A stretch of 64,000 nt of DNA from Virgisporangium ochraceum. GTDB lineage: Bacteria; Actinomycetota; Actinomycetes; Mycobacteriales; Micromonosporaceae. Made by a program: the position numbers and the translations under genes. Where the stretch lies: assembly GCF_016863655.1 (NCBI RefSeq), contig NZ_BOPH01000113.1, positions 52,768 to 116,767 of the forward strand. Direction: 5' to 3'. Below the pieces are notes generated by a model, which saw nothing but the letters and a program-made list of their open reading frames with translations, was not told the DNA's origin and did no database searches. Shown in pieces: positions 1-7,345 of this stretch (positions within the stretch are counted from its first letter, which is position 1; every line of letters begins with the position of its first letter).

Positions 1-764
1 GACGCGGCCGGCGCGATCTGGCGGACCATGCCCTCGGCGACGGTGGCCGGCAGCGCCGGTGCGGGCAGCCACGCGGTCGCGGCGGCGCGCAGCGTCTGCT
101 CGGCGTCGCCGGGGAGCCGGTGCGGTGTGCGCAACGTCACGGCGACGCGGCAGTGTGCGGCGATCGACGGCAGGGCGGCGACGGTGAGCGGGTCGGCCCA
201 CTGCAGGTCGTCGATGAGGAGCAGGCCGTGCCGCACGCGCGAGCGGACGGCCTCGGACAGCAGGGCCGGGTCGTGGACGGGCAGCCGCACCCGGACGGCG
301 CGGGCCAGCGGCAGAGCGGCGACGCCGCGGAGCATGGCGAGGCCGCCGCCGGCGTAGACGGTGCCGCGGAAGCTTTCCTGCAGCCGGCGCAGCAGGGTCG
401 ACCGGCCGCTGCCGGGTGCGCCGGTGATGACGACGAGGCCGGGTTCGCGCAGGGCAGCGGCCGCGGCGGCGACCAGTTCCGCCGCCGGGTCGGACTGATC
501 GAGCTGATCGACCGGGGCGGGTGTGCCCGAACCGGTGGAACCGGGTCCCCCGGCCGGTGGAGCGGCGCTGCCCGACGGCGGCGGAACAGGGACCGCACTG
601 GGAACCCTGGCCCGGCCAACAGCCGGTGCCGGGCGCGCGGGCGCCCCGTCGGCAACCGAGCCGTCTGGTGCTTCGGGCACGTCGTCCTCCCCACGAGGTG
701 GCACAAACATGGGATCCTGCCGCGGCAGGATATTCGTAGTCTGGTTGCCGACTGAGCCTGACAT
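1..764 (-). CDS. AAA ATPase, LuxR-regulator-like, N-terminal part (runs off the left edge)
   Basis: The reading frame is open from an ATG at 764 to the window edge, so the C-terminus is missing. The first roughly 100 residues are a disordered Pro/Ala/Gly linker. An ATPase domain follows, with a Walker A motif GAPGSGRST at about residues 115-122 and a Walker B motif LLLIDDLQWAD at about 181-191. The IDDLQWAD form is typical of STAND-type ATPases found in large LuxR-family regulators and of ORC/AAA_16 proteins. An in-frame ATG at 710 has a better Shine-Dalgarno (AGGA) and could be the true start. The gene diverges from the dynamin operon, so it may regulate or work with it. Whether a LuxR HTH exists lies outside the window. 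Confidence 0.75.
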   Translation of the reverse strand, partial: MSGSVGNQTTNILPRQDPMFVPPRGEDDVPEAPDGSVADGAPARPAPAVGRARVPSAVPVPPPSGSAAPPAGGPGSTGSGTPAPVDQLDQSDPAAELVAAAAAALREPGLVVITGAPGSGRSTLLRRLQESFRGTVYAGGGLAMLRGVAALPLARAVRVRLPVHDPALLSEAVRSRVRHGLLLIDDLQWADPLTVAALPSIAAHCRVAVTLRTPHRLPGDAEQTLRAAATAWLPAPALPATVAEGMVRQIAPAA

Positions 765-963
765 GGCAATCCGTGGGTGGTGGGGGACTATATGGGTGTA
801 AACGACGCGGGCACGGAACGTTACGACAGCAGGAGCATGCCTGACTACGCGGATATTGTCGCCGACCGGACGCTCGGCGACCAAGGCGGTGTCGGACATG
901 TGAACGATGTGAATCAAGAACGCCCGCCAGCCCTCACCCCCAGGAACGGCGCAGTCTGATCCC
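765..963. promoter_or_regulatory. Divergent intergenic region between AAA ATPase and dynamin operon
   Basis: This 199-bp spacer is visibly less GC-rich than the flanking genes. It holds a TATAGT hexamer on the minus strand (792-787), suitably placed as a -10 for the leftward ATPase. A 60-codon ORF (777-959) is open on the plus strand and ends 4 bases before the dynamin start, but its third-position GC is much lower than that of neighbouring genes, so I read the region as mainly regulatory. Confidence 0.4.
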
Positions 964-2475
964 ATGGCACCAGGACCGTTGAGCTCGCGGGTGGCCGACC
1001 TCTGTCAGGAGGTCGGCCACCGGCTCGGTGGTGGCACCCAGGCGCAGGTCTTCGACGTGCGCAGGCGGCTCGGTGAGCCGCTGCGGGTCGCCATCGCCGG
1101 CCGGTTGAAGGCCGGCAAGTCCACCCTCGTCAACGCCCTCATCGGGCGGCGGGTCGCACCGACCGAGGTCGGCGAATGCACCCGCATCGTCACCCAGTTC
1201 CGCTACGGCACCTCCGACCGCGTCGACGTCGTCCGCAAAAACGGCACCCGCGCCAGCCTGCCCCTCGACGAGGCCGGCATGATCCCGCAGAAGCTCGGGG
1301 TGCCCCGCAACGACATCGGCTACGTCGACGTCACCCTCACCAGCGACCACCTCCGCGACCTCACCGTCATCGACACACCCGGCCTCGCGTCGGCGAACCA
1401 GGCCGTCTCCGCGCAGGCACAGAAGTTCCTGTTCAACGAGGCCCCCATCGACGACGACCTCGACGAAGACTCCGCGCGGGCGCTGTCGGGCTCCGAAGCC
1501 ATCATCTACGTCTTCACCCAGTCCGTACGCGAGGACGACGTGCAGGCCCTCGAAGCCTTCCGGTCGATGTCGGCCCGCCTGTCCAGCAACCCCATCAACT
1601 CCCTCGGACTGTTCAACAAGGTCGACAAGCTCGCCGGCAGCGGCGCCGACCCGTGGCCGGTCGCCGAGCCGCTCGCCTCCGACCAGGCCAAGGTGCTGCG
1701 CCGGGTCGTGTCCGACGTGGTGCCGATCGTCGGGCTGCTCGCCGAGACCACCGAGGCCGGCCGGCTGACCGCCGCCGACTGCGAGGCGCTGCGTCAGCTC
1801 GCCGCCCTGCCCCAGGGCGAACGGCAGGTGCTGCTCGCATCCGTCGACCTGTTCTGCAACCGCGAGTCGGCCGTGTCGCGGGAGGCCCGCGAACGGCTGC
1901 TGCGGCTGCTGGACCTGTACGGCATCAGCTTCGCCATCCACATGCTCGTGCGCCAGCCGCAGCTGGCCACCGGCGAGCTGGTACGGCTGCTCCTGCAGGC
2001 CTCCGGGTTCCTACGGCTGCGGCAGACCCTCGACCAGGCCTTCCGGTGGCGCAGCGACGCCATCAAAGCCGGCTGGGGCCTGTCCAGCCTGGAGAAGATC
2101 GCCAGCCACGCCGAACGTCCGCAGGACCGGGAGCTGCTGCGCGACGCGATCGAGCGGGTGCTGCAGCAGCCCGACTACCACCGGCTGCGGCTGCTGGAGG
2201 TGGCCCAGCTGGTCACCACCGGCGCCGTCGACCTGCCCGAGGACATGCAGGGCGAGCTGACCAAGCTCGCGCTGTCGACCGACCCGCAGTGGATCCTCAG
2301 CCTCCCCGGTGCGCCGGCCGACCACCTGGTCAAGGCGGCGCTGGAGGCGGCGACCCGGTGGCGGGCCTACGCCGTCGCCGGTGCCAGCCCCGCCCAGTCC
2401 CGGGTTGCGCTGGTGGCTCATCGTGGCTTCTATCTGTTGTCCCAGCGCGTGCGCGGCCAGGCTCATTTCAACTGA
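964..2475 (+). CDS. Dynamin-like GTPase (DynA-like), 503 aa
   Basis: This is a large GTPase of the bacterial dynamin family. The G1 loop GRLKAGKST is at residues 46-54, the G3 motif DTPG at 137-140 and the G4 motif NKVD at 218-221. The remaining roughly 280 residues are helical with no clear membrane segment, so it probably relies on its partner for membrane contact. Bacterial dynamins usually come in pairs. In Streptomyces the DynA/DynB pair stabilises sporulation septa, and in mycobacteria IniA/IniC act in envelope stress. Here the second GTPase begins about 1 kb downstream in the same operon, after a membrane protein. The ATG at 964 follows the regulatory spacer; no strong Shine-Dalgarno is visible. 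Family assignment is secure; the cellular role is inferred. Confidence 0.88.
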   Translation: MAPGPLSSRVADLCQEVGHRLGGGTQAQVFDVRRRLGEPLRVAIAGRLKAGKSTLVNALIGRRVAPTEVGECTRIVTQFRYGTSDRVDVVRKNGTRASLPLDEAGMIPQKLGVPRNDIGYVDVTLTSDHLRDLTVIDTPGLASANQAVSAQAQKFLFNEAPIDDDLDEDSARALSGSEAIIYVFTQSVREDDVQALEAFRSMSARLSSNPINSLGLFNKVDKLAGSGADPWPVAEPLASDQAKVLRRVVSDVVPIVGLLAETTEAGRLTAADCEALRQLAALPQGERQVLLASVDLFCNRESAVSREARERLLRLLDLYGISFAIHMLVRQPQLATGELVRLLLQASGFLRLRQTLDQAFRWRSDAIKAGWGLSSLEKIASHAERPQDRELLRDAIERVLQQPDYHRLRLLEVAQLVTTGAVDLPEDMQGELTKLALSTDPQWILSLPGAPADHLVKAALEAATRWRAYAVAGASPAQSRVALVAHRGFYLLSQRVRGQAHFN

Positions 2476-2511
2476 GCTCGTCTCACCTAGCAAAAACGGA
2501 GAAGCGTCGAC

Positions 2512-3513
2512 ATGTCCCCGAACAGCCTGCGGGTCCTCGCGGGCGCCGCAGCGGCGGTCATCGTTCTGCTGACCGGCATCGCCGTGGGCTTCATCGGCGC
2601 CGCGCCGGAGTGCCCCGCGCCGGCCGCGCCGCCGGCGCAGCAGACGACCCCCACCCCGGCGGCGACGTCGGCCGCGCCGACCGGCAACCCGAACAACCAG
2701 GGCGGGATCAACGACGGCGGCAACAACAACCAGGGCCAGGGTGACGGCACTCTCGGCGGCGGGGTCGGCCGTGACCGCACCGCCACCAACGGGGCCACCA
2801 CCCCGCCCGACACCCGTCCGCAGGAGACGACCGCGGCCACCAACCAGGCCGCGCCCGCCCCGCAGGCCGCCACCGGGCCGGCGTGCGAGGGCGAGGAGTT
2901 CTCGCTGCTGGCCGCGGCCGCCGGGGTCGCCGGTGCCGGGCTCGCGTCGGTCACGCTGCTCGCGTTCCTCCTGGCCGCGCAGTCGCGCCGGCCGGTGGTC
3001 CCGGTGTCGGGTCCGCCGGCGGCCGCCGGGCCGTCGCGGGGTACCGACCCGCGCCTGGACGCCGACCGCGCGGCCCTGGTCCGCGCGTGCATCTACGTCC
3101 GGGACCGGGTCACCAGCCGCGCCCTGGCCGACCGGCTCGCCGCGGCCCTGCGCGACGCGGGCGTCAACGTGGTCGAACCCGTCGGTGAACGGTTCGACCC
3201 GGCCCGCCACGAGGCCGGTGGCGCCACCCCGGCCAAGGACCCGACCCAGACCGGCACCATCGCCGCCGTCGAGGTGCCCGGCTACGTCGACCGCAGCGGC
3301 CGCGTGCTGCGCGCCCCGGTCGTCACCGTCTACCAGGGCGGGCCCGGGGCACCGCAGGCGGCGCAGGGCGCCAACCCGGCGCTGAGCCAGCCGTCCGGGG
3401 CCTACCCGACGGTCAACCCGCCGTCCGGGGCGTACCCGACCGTGTCGCGCCGGACAGCGCCCGGCCCGAGCACCACACAGCAGCCGCGCCGCCGCGGCGA
3501 GGAGGACCGGTGA
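2512..3513 (+). CDS. Proline/alanine-rich two-helix membrane protein, 333 aa
   Basis: No family is recognised. A first transmembrane helix lies at about residues 8-31, followed by a low-complexity Pro/Ala/Thr/Asn linker of about 95 residues that should be extracytoplasmic. A second hydrophobic helix lies at about 128-155, then a cytoplasmic region of about 170 residues with a compact-looking segment (about 180-265). The C-terminal tail has two copies of PSGAYPTV at about 302-320. GGAG 8 bases upstream serves as ribosome binding site. Its stop overlaps the GTG of the second dynamin (GTGA), so it is translationally coupled between the two GTPases. It may be the membrane anchor or adaptor of the dynamin pair, comparable to the small membrane proteins encoded in Streptomyces dyn operons; that role is inference. 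Confidence 0.7.
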   Translation: MSPNSLRVLAGAAAAVIVLLTGIAVGFIGAAPECPAPAAPPAQQTTPTPAATSAAPTGNPNNQGGINDGGNNNQGQGDGTLGGGVGRDRTATNGATTPPDTRPQETTAATNQAAPAPQAATGPACEGEEFSLLAAAAGVAGAGLASVTLLAFLLAAQSRRPVVPVSGPPAAAGPSRGTDPRLDADRAALVRACIYVRDRVTSRALADRLAAALRDAGVNVVEPVGERFDPARHEAGGATPAKDPTQTGTIAAVEVPGYVDRSGRVLRAPVVTVYQGGPGAPQAAQGANPALSQPSGAYPTVNPPSGAYPTVSRRTAPGPSTTQQPRRRGEEDR

Positions 3514-5408
3514 CCCAGACCCAGCAACCCGCCGCGGCCGGGGGGCAGCGTCCGAACCCGGAACAGGCGATCGCGCAGCTGCTGAAGAAGGGCGTCGACG
3601 GCGGTCTGGCGTTCCTGCGCAAGATCGACCCCGACGCGGCCGCCGACCTCGACCAGGTCAAGCGCCGCGACGTCACCCGCCCCTCGATCGTGGTCGTCGG
3701 CGAGACCAAGCGCGGCAAGAGCTCGCTGACGAACATGCTCATCGGGGTGCCGAACCTGTCGCCGGTCGACGCGGCCGTGGCCACGTCGTCGTTCATCGAG
3801 TTCCGCTACTCGACCACGCTCGGCGCCCGCGCATGGGTGCCCGGCCGCGAGGACCCGGTGCCGCTGAGCCACGGCGACCTGCGTGACTGGGGCACCGTGC
3901 TCGGGCGGATGCCCGACGGGATGCGTCCGCCGCGGCGTATCGAGGTGCACCACAACGCGCCGCTGCTGCAGTACCTGACCGTCATCGACACCCCGGGTGT
4001 CGGCGGTCTGGACCCGCTGCACGCCGAGGTCGCCCTCGACGCCGTCGAGCGGGCCACCGCGCTGCTGTTCATCGTCGACGCGTCCTCGCCGTTCTCCAAG
4101 CCGGAGCTGGACTTCCTCATCGAGGCCAGCAAACGGGTCAACTTCGTCATCTTCGGGCTGACCAAGTGCGACGCCTACCCGGGCTGGCGGCGGATCCTGG
4201 AGGACAACAAGGGCCAGCTGCAGGCGCACGCCCCCCGGTTCGGCAGCGCGCCCTGGTACCCGGTGTCGGCGCGGCTGGCCGAGATGGCCATGTCGATGCC
4301 GCCGGAGCCGCAGGCCGAGCTGATCCGCGAGTCGCGGATCGCCGAGCTGCAGCACGCCCTGATCGACCTGGCCAAGAAGGGCCACGCGCTGCAGCTGTCG
4401 AACGTGCTGCGGTCGGTGCGCTCGGAGATCATCCGGCTCGACCAGGAGATCGGCGAGCGGATGAAGTCCACCGACCCCGACCCGGCCGACGTGCAGCGGG
4501 CCAAGGACGAGCGGGCCAAGGTCGCCGCCCGCAAGCGCACCGAGTCGCGGCAGTGGTCGCTCGCCCTGAACACGGAGACGCAGCGGGCCCGGGTCGAGGC
4601 GACCACGCGGCTGCGGATGTACGTGACGAAGCTGCAGGAGGACTACCTCAACAAGATCGACAAGGCGTCGGGCAGCGAGATGAAGAACCTCCCCCAGGAG
4701 GTCGACCGGTCGCTGCACGCCCTGTCGGTGCGCCTGTCGCACGACCTGGAGTTCCGGTTCCGCAAGGTCGGCGAGCGGGTCCTCGCCCAGGTGTTCCACC
4801 CGCACGAGCTGCAGTACGTGCTGCGTCAGCTCAACGCCCGGCTGCGGCACGCGCTGACCACCCGCCCCCGGCGTGAGGGTGGTGGCGGCGACGGCGCCAT
4901 GGTCGCCATGTCCAGCGCCGGTATCGCGTTCATGGCCGGCCGCGGCGCGATGGCCGGTGCGTCCGCCGGTGCGGCCGCGATGGGACTGGGTGCGGCCGGT
5001 CTCGCGATCCCGGTCGTCGGTATCGCCATCGGTCTCGGCGCCGGCGCCTACATGATCTTCAAGCGGCGGTCGATGACCGACAAGCAGGCCACCCGGCAGT
5101 GGCTGCGCGAGGTCCTCAACGACGCCCGCGCCGCGCTGTCCGACGAGATCATGCACCGGTTCACCGACCTGCAGTACGCGCTGACGCTCGCCCTCGACGA
5201 GGCGATCGAGCGGCGACTCAAGCAGCTCGACGACCACATCGCCAACATCGACAAGTCGATGGCCGAGGACAAGGCCGAGCGGGCCAAGAAGCGGGCCGCG
5301 CTGGTGCAGGAGCGTGAGGGCCTGCGGGCCCGGATCAAACAGCTCGACGAGGTACTGGTCCGGGTCCGCCAGCTGCTGCCGGCCGCACCCGCCGAGAGTC
5401 AGGGGTAA
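3510..5408 (+). CDS. Dynamin-like GTPase with hydrophobic membrane segment (DynB-like), 632 aa
   Basis: This is the second dynamin-family GTPase. G1 is GETKRGKSS at residues 64-72, G3 is DTPG at 160-163 followed by GVGG, and G4 is TKCD at 218-221. Long charged helices follow (about 270-450). A hydrophobic Gly/Ala-rich stretch of about 55 residues (about 463-520) ends in FKRR; its size and position match the membrane-inserting region of two-headed or paired bacterial dynamins. A C-terminal coiled coil rich in Lys, Glu and Ala covers about 560-630. It starts with a GTG overlapping the stop of the preceding membrane protein. It probably forms a membrane-bound heteromer with the GTPase at 964-2475 at sites of membrane remodelling. 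Confidence 0.88.
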   Translation: MTQTQQPAAAGGQRPNPEQAIAQLLKKGVDGGLAFLRKIDPDAAADLDQVKRRDVTRPSIVVVGETKRGKSSLTNMLIGVPNLSPVDAAVATSSFIEFRYSTTLGARAWVPGREDPVPLSHGDLRDWGTVLGRMPDGMRPPRRIEVHHNAPLLQYLTVIDTPGVGGLDPLHAEVALDAVERATALLFIVDASSPFSKPELDFLIEASKRVNFVIFGLTKCDAYPGWRRILEDNKGQLQAHAPRFGSAPWYPVSARLAEMAMSMPPEPQAELIRESRIAELQHALIDLAKKGHALQLSNVLRSVRSEIIRLDQEIGERMKSTDPDPADVQRAKDERAKVAARKRTESRQWSLALNTETQRARVEATTRLRMYVTKLQEDYLNKIDKASGSEMKNLPQEVDRSLHALSVRLSHDLEFRFRKVGERVLAQVFHPHELQYVLRQLNARLRHALTTRPRREGGGGDGAMVAMSSAGIAFMAGRGAMAGASAGAAAMGLGAAGLAIPVVGIAIGLGAGAYMIFKRRSMTDKQATRQWLREVLNDARAALSDEIMHRFTDLQYALTLALDEAIERRLKQLDDHIANIDKSMAEDKAERAKKRAALVQEREGLRARIKQLDEVLVRVRQLLPAAPAESQG

Positions 5409-5411
5409 GTC

Positions 5412-6131
5412 GTGGACCAGGACTGGAGCGACTGGGGCGGCGAGGACGGCGACTACCACGGCGACGCCGCGGAGACCGCCAACCTCGGTGACCCGGACGA
5501 GCCCCTCGCCGCCGGCGCCGGCGGCTACGGTGACCCCGACGCCGGCTTCCCCGGCGACGGCGGCGACTACCCGGCCGACCCCGGCGACCACGGTGACCCC
5601 GGCTCCGGCCCCGGCGCGGGCGGCCAGCCCGGCGGCGGGTTCCTGGAGGACGACCCGATGGGCGCCTTCGACACCGACGCCGACCCCGACGCCTACGGCG
5701 ACAGCGGCGAGGGACCCGACGGTCTCGACCCCGACGGGACCGACGACGGCCCCGAGCCCCTCGCGTACGACGGGGACCCCGACACCGGCTCCGACACCGG
5801 CTCCGACACCACTGCCGACCCGGAGTCCGTCGTCGGCGCCGACCCGGACGTCGACCCCGACGCCGACTGGTCCCCGGCCGAGTTCCCCGCCCAGCTCGAC
5901 TTCGCCGCCCCCGAACCCGTCGACGGCTACCCGTGGAGCGACCCGTCCGCGGTCGCCGCACCCGGCACCGGGGGCGACGACCCGGCCACCGGCCCCGACG
6001 GCTCCCCGCCGGCCTCGGACCTCCTCGACTACGCCGGCACCGAGGGCGGCACCGACCCGTGGGCGGCCCTGGTCGGCTCCGACGACCCCGCGGCCAGCTC
6101 CCTGGGCCGCTGGTGGTCCCCCGACTCCTGA
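5412..6131 (+). CDS. Acidic Asp/Gly/Pro-rich low-complexity protein, 239 aa
   Basis: This last gene of the dynamin operon starts (GTG) 3 bases after the preceding stop. The protein consists almost wholly of Asp, Gly, Pro, Ala and Glu, with many GD, DP and PDG runs, very few basic residues and no hydrophobic helix. It should be a strongly negative, disordered cytoplasmic protein. Short aromatic clusters at both ends (DWSDW near the N-terminus, RWWSPDS at the C-terminus) are the only likely contact motifs. The mycobacterial ini operon also places a low-complexity Gly/Ala-rich protein (IniB) beside its dynamins, but similarity here is of composition only. The tight spacing and clean third-position GC support a real gene. 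Function is unknown. Confidence 0.6.
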   Translation: MDQDWSDWGGEDGDYHGDAAETANLGDPDEPLAAGAGGYGDPDAGFPGDGGDYPADPGDHGDPGSGPGAGGQPGGGFLEDDPMGAFDTDADPDAYGDSGEGPDGLDPDGTDDGPEPLAYDGDPDTGSDTGSDTTADPESVVGADPDVDPDADWSPAEFPAQLDFAAPEPVDGYPWSDPSAVAAPGTGGDDPATGPDGSPPASDLLDYAGTEGGTDPWAALVGSDDPAASSLGRWWSPDS

Positions 6132-6139
6132 CCCCACCC

Positions 6140-6159
6140 GGGCCCGCCCGGGCGGGCCC
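6140..6159 (+). terminator. Perfect 20-bp palindrome, likely terminator of the dynamin operon
   Basis: GGGCCCGCCC is followed directly by its exact reverse complement GGGCGGGCCC, 8 bases after the stop of the acidic protein gene. It can form a very stable GC hairpin. There is no U-tract, as is usual for terminators in high-GC actinobacteria. Confidence 0.6.
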
Positions 6160-6180
6160 TCACGCGCCGCGCCGTCCCCA

Positions 6181-6262
6181 CGCGCCGATCTTGCAGTTGT
6201 GGCCGCCCTTATGTCGCGCTATGTCGCACTTTGATGGGGGCCACACGTGCAAGATCGGCGCG
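6181..6262. repeat. Palindromic intergenic repeat, copy 1 (82 bp)
   Basis: The outer 15 bases (CGCGCCGATCTTGCA, 6181-6195) match the reverse complement of 6248-6262 exactly. The pairing continues inward through TGTGGCC with two mismatches, leaving a roughly 30-base loop containing two ATGTCGC words. Related elements occur at 28775-28854 and 63908-63992. The conserved arms and variable loop resemble REP- or MITE-type dispersed palindromes. It lies between a terminator and a decayed gene. Confidence 0.8.
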
Positions 6263-6267
6263 CAGGC

Positions 6268-6575
6268 ATGCGGTTGGATGTGCCGGTGACGGTTCATGAC
6301 GTAGCGGGCGCCCTGCCAGGGATCGCGGTGCTCCGCCAGCGGTGTCAGGCGTTGGCGATGTCGGACGCGATCATGAGTCCGGAGTGGGAGTCGCGGTACT
6401 ACTCGTTCGACTCCCGGTGGGCGCCGGGCGAACAGATGGCGTCGATGCGAAACCGGATGGCGCTGACGGGCTGTTCCAGGTTCTCCTCGACGGTAGCCCG
6501 GTGGCGTACCAGCGCTTCGCTGAGGACTACGCGGAGGATCTCGCGCAGATCGGTTACCCGTCCCGGCCGGTGTAG
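6268..6575 (+). pseudogene. Decayed gene for a conserved hypothetical protein (internal deletion with frameshift)
   Basis: Two pieces of one protein appear in different frames. From ATG 6268 the first frame gives a plausible N-terminus with the motifs SPEWESRYYSFDSRW and APGEQMASMRN (to about 6455). It then turns into nonsense. From about 6455 another frame reads KPDGADGLFQVLLDGSPVAY, then QRFAEDYAEDLAQIGYPS, and stops at 6575. As I recall, intact members of this actinobacterial family have a long domain of roughly 60 residues or more between these parts, and sequence also appears lost between AEDY and AEDLAQIGY. The gene is therefore an internally deleted remnant. It lies right after the palindromic repeat and 21 bases before the methyltransferase. 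Confidence 0.6.
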
Positions 6576-6596
6576 CGGTTACAGCAGGAGGTTGCG

Positions 6597-7343
6597 GTGG
6601 ATCGACAGCAACTCAGTGCCCTGGCGCACAGGCACCATCCCATCTACGCCCCGGTCAGTGACAGCAGGGTGGACGACCTGCTCGCTCGGACCGTCCGCCG
6701 CCCGGACGCGCACGTGCTCGACCTGGGCTGCGGCAAGGGCGAGTGGCTGCTGCGGGCGCTGCGGACGTACCCGGGAATCACCGCGGTGGGCGTCGACGTC
6801 TCGCCGGAAGGTTTCGACCCGACCCGCGAGTCGGCCACCCGGCTGGGTGTCGCCGACCGGTTGGAGCTCATCCCGCAGGACGTGACGGAGTACCGGTCGC
6901 CGCGCAAGGCCGACGTGGTGCTCAGCATCGGCGCCGCCTACGCCTTCGGCGAGCTGCTCCCCACCCTGCGGGCGGCCCGCGAACACCTCGGCGACGACGG
7001 GATGTTCCTGCTCGGTGACTGCTTCTGGGAACGCGATCCCAGCCCGGAGCTGATCGAGGAGATGGAGGGCGCCGGCCCGCAGAAGTTCACCGACCTGCCG
7101 ACCCTCGTCGACAACGTGGTCGCCGACGGGTGGACCCCGGTCTTCCAGTACGTCAGCACCCAGACCGACTGGGACGACTACGAGTGGAGCTGGGTCGGCT
7201 CGCTGGCCGACTGGGCACTCGACCACCCCGACCATCCCGACCGCGACCAGGTTCTCCGGGTATCCGCCGAACACCGCCACAGCTACGTCCACGGCTACCG
7301 CGGCGTGCTGGGGTTCGTCTTCCTCCTGCTACGCCGGTCCTAG
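6597..7343 (+). CDS. Class I SAM-dependent methyltransferase, 248 aa
   Basis: The Rossmann-type SAM site is clear. Motif I VLDLGCGKGEW is at about residues 38-48, an acidic residue ends strand 2 (GVDVSPEG, about 64-71), and motif II/III-like PRKADVVLSIGAAYAF is at about 101-116. The C-terminal part is rich in Trp, Asp and Tyr and probably forms the substrate cap. The substrate cannot be told; the fold resembles small-molecule methyltransferases such as MPBQ/sarcosine types. The GTG start at 6597 has GGAGGTT directly upstream. The gene converges with the leftward AMP-ligase gene, whose stop is 2 bases beyond its own, so the two must share or lack a terminator. Confidence 0.85.
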   Translation: MDRQQLSALAHRHHPIYAPVSDSRVDDLLARTVRRPDAHVLDLGCGKGEWLLRALRTYPGITAVGVDVSPEGFDPTRESATRLGVADRLELIPQDVTEYRSPRKADVVLSIGAAYAFGELLPTLRAAREHLGDDGMFLLGDCFWERDPSPELIEEMEGAGPQKFTDLPTLVDNVVADGWTPVFQYVSTQTDWDDYEWSWVGSLADWALDHPDHPDRDQVLRVSAEHRHSYVHGYRGVLGFVFLLLRRS

Positions 7344-7345
7344 GC

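Noticed and set aside
777..959. 60-codon ORF just before the first dynamin gene
   Set aside because: Close spacing is suggestive, but third-position GC is much lower than in neighbouring genes and the product resembles nothing; treated as regulatory DNA.
3402..6137. 911-codon ORF on the minus strand opposite the second dynamin and acidic protein genes
   Set aside because: It is a mirror of high-GC coding sequence; its translation is Val/Gly/Arg-rich low complexity with no motif, while the plus strand encodes clear GTPase motifs.
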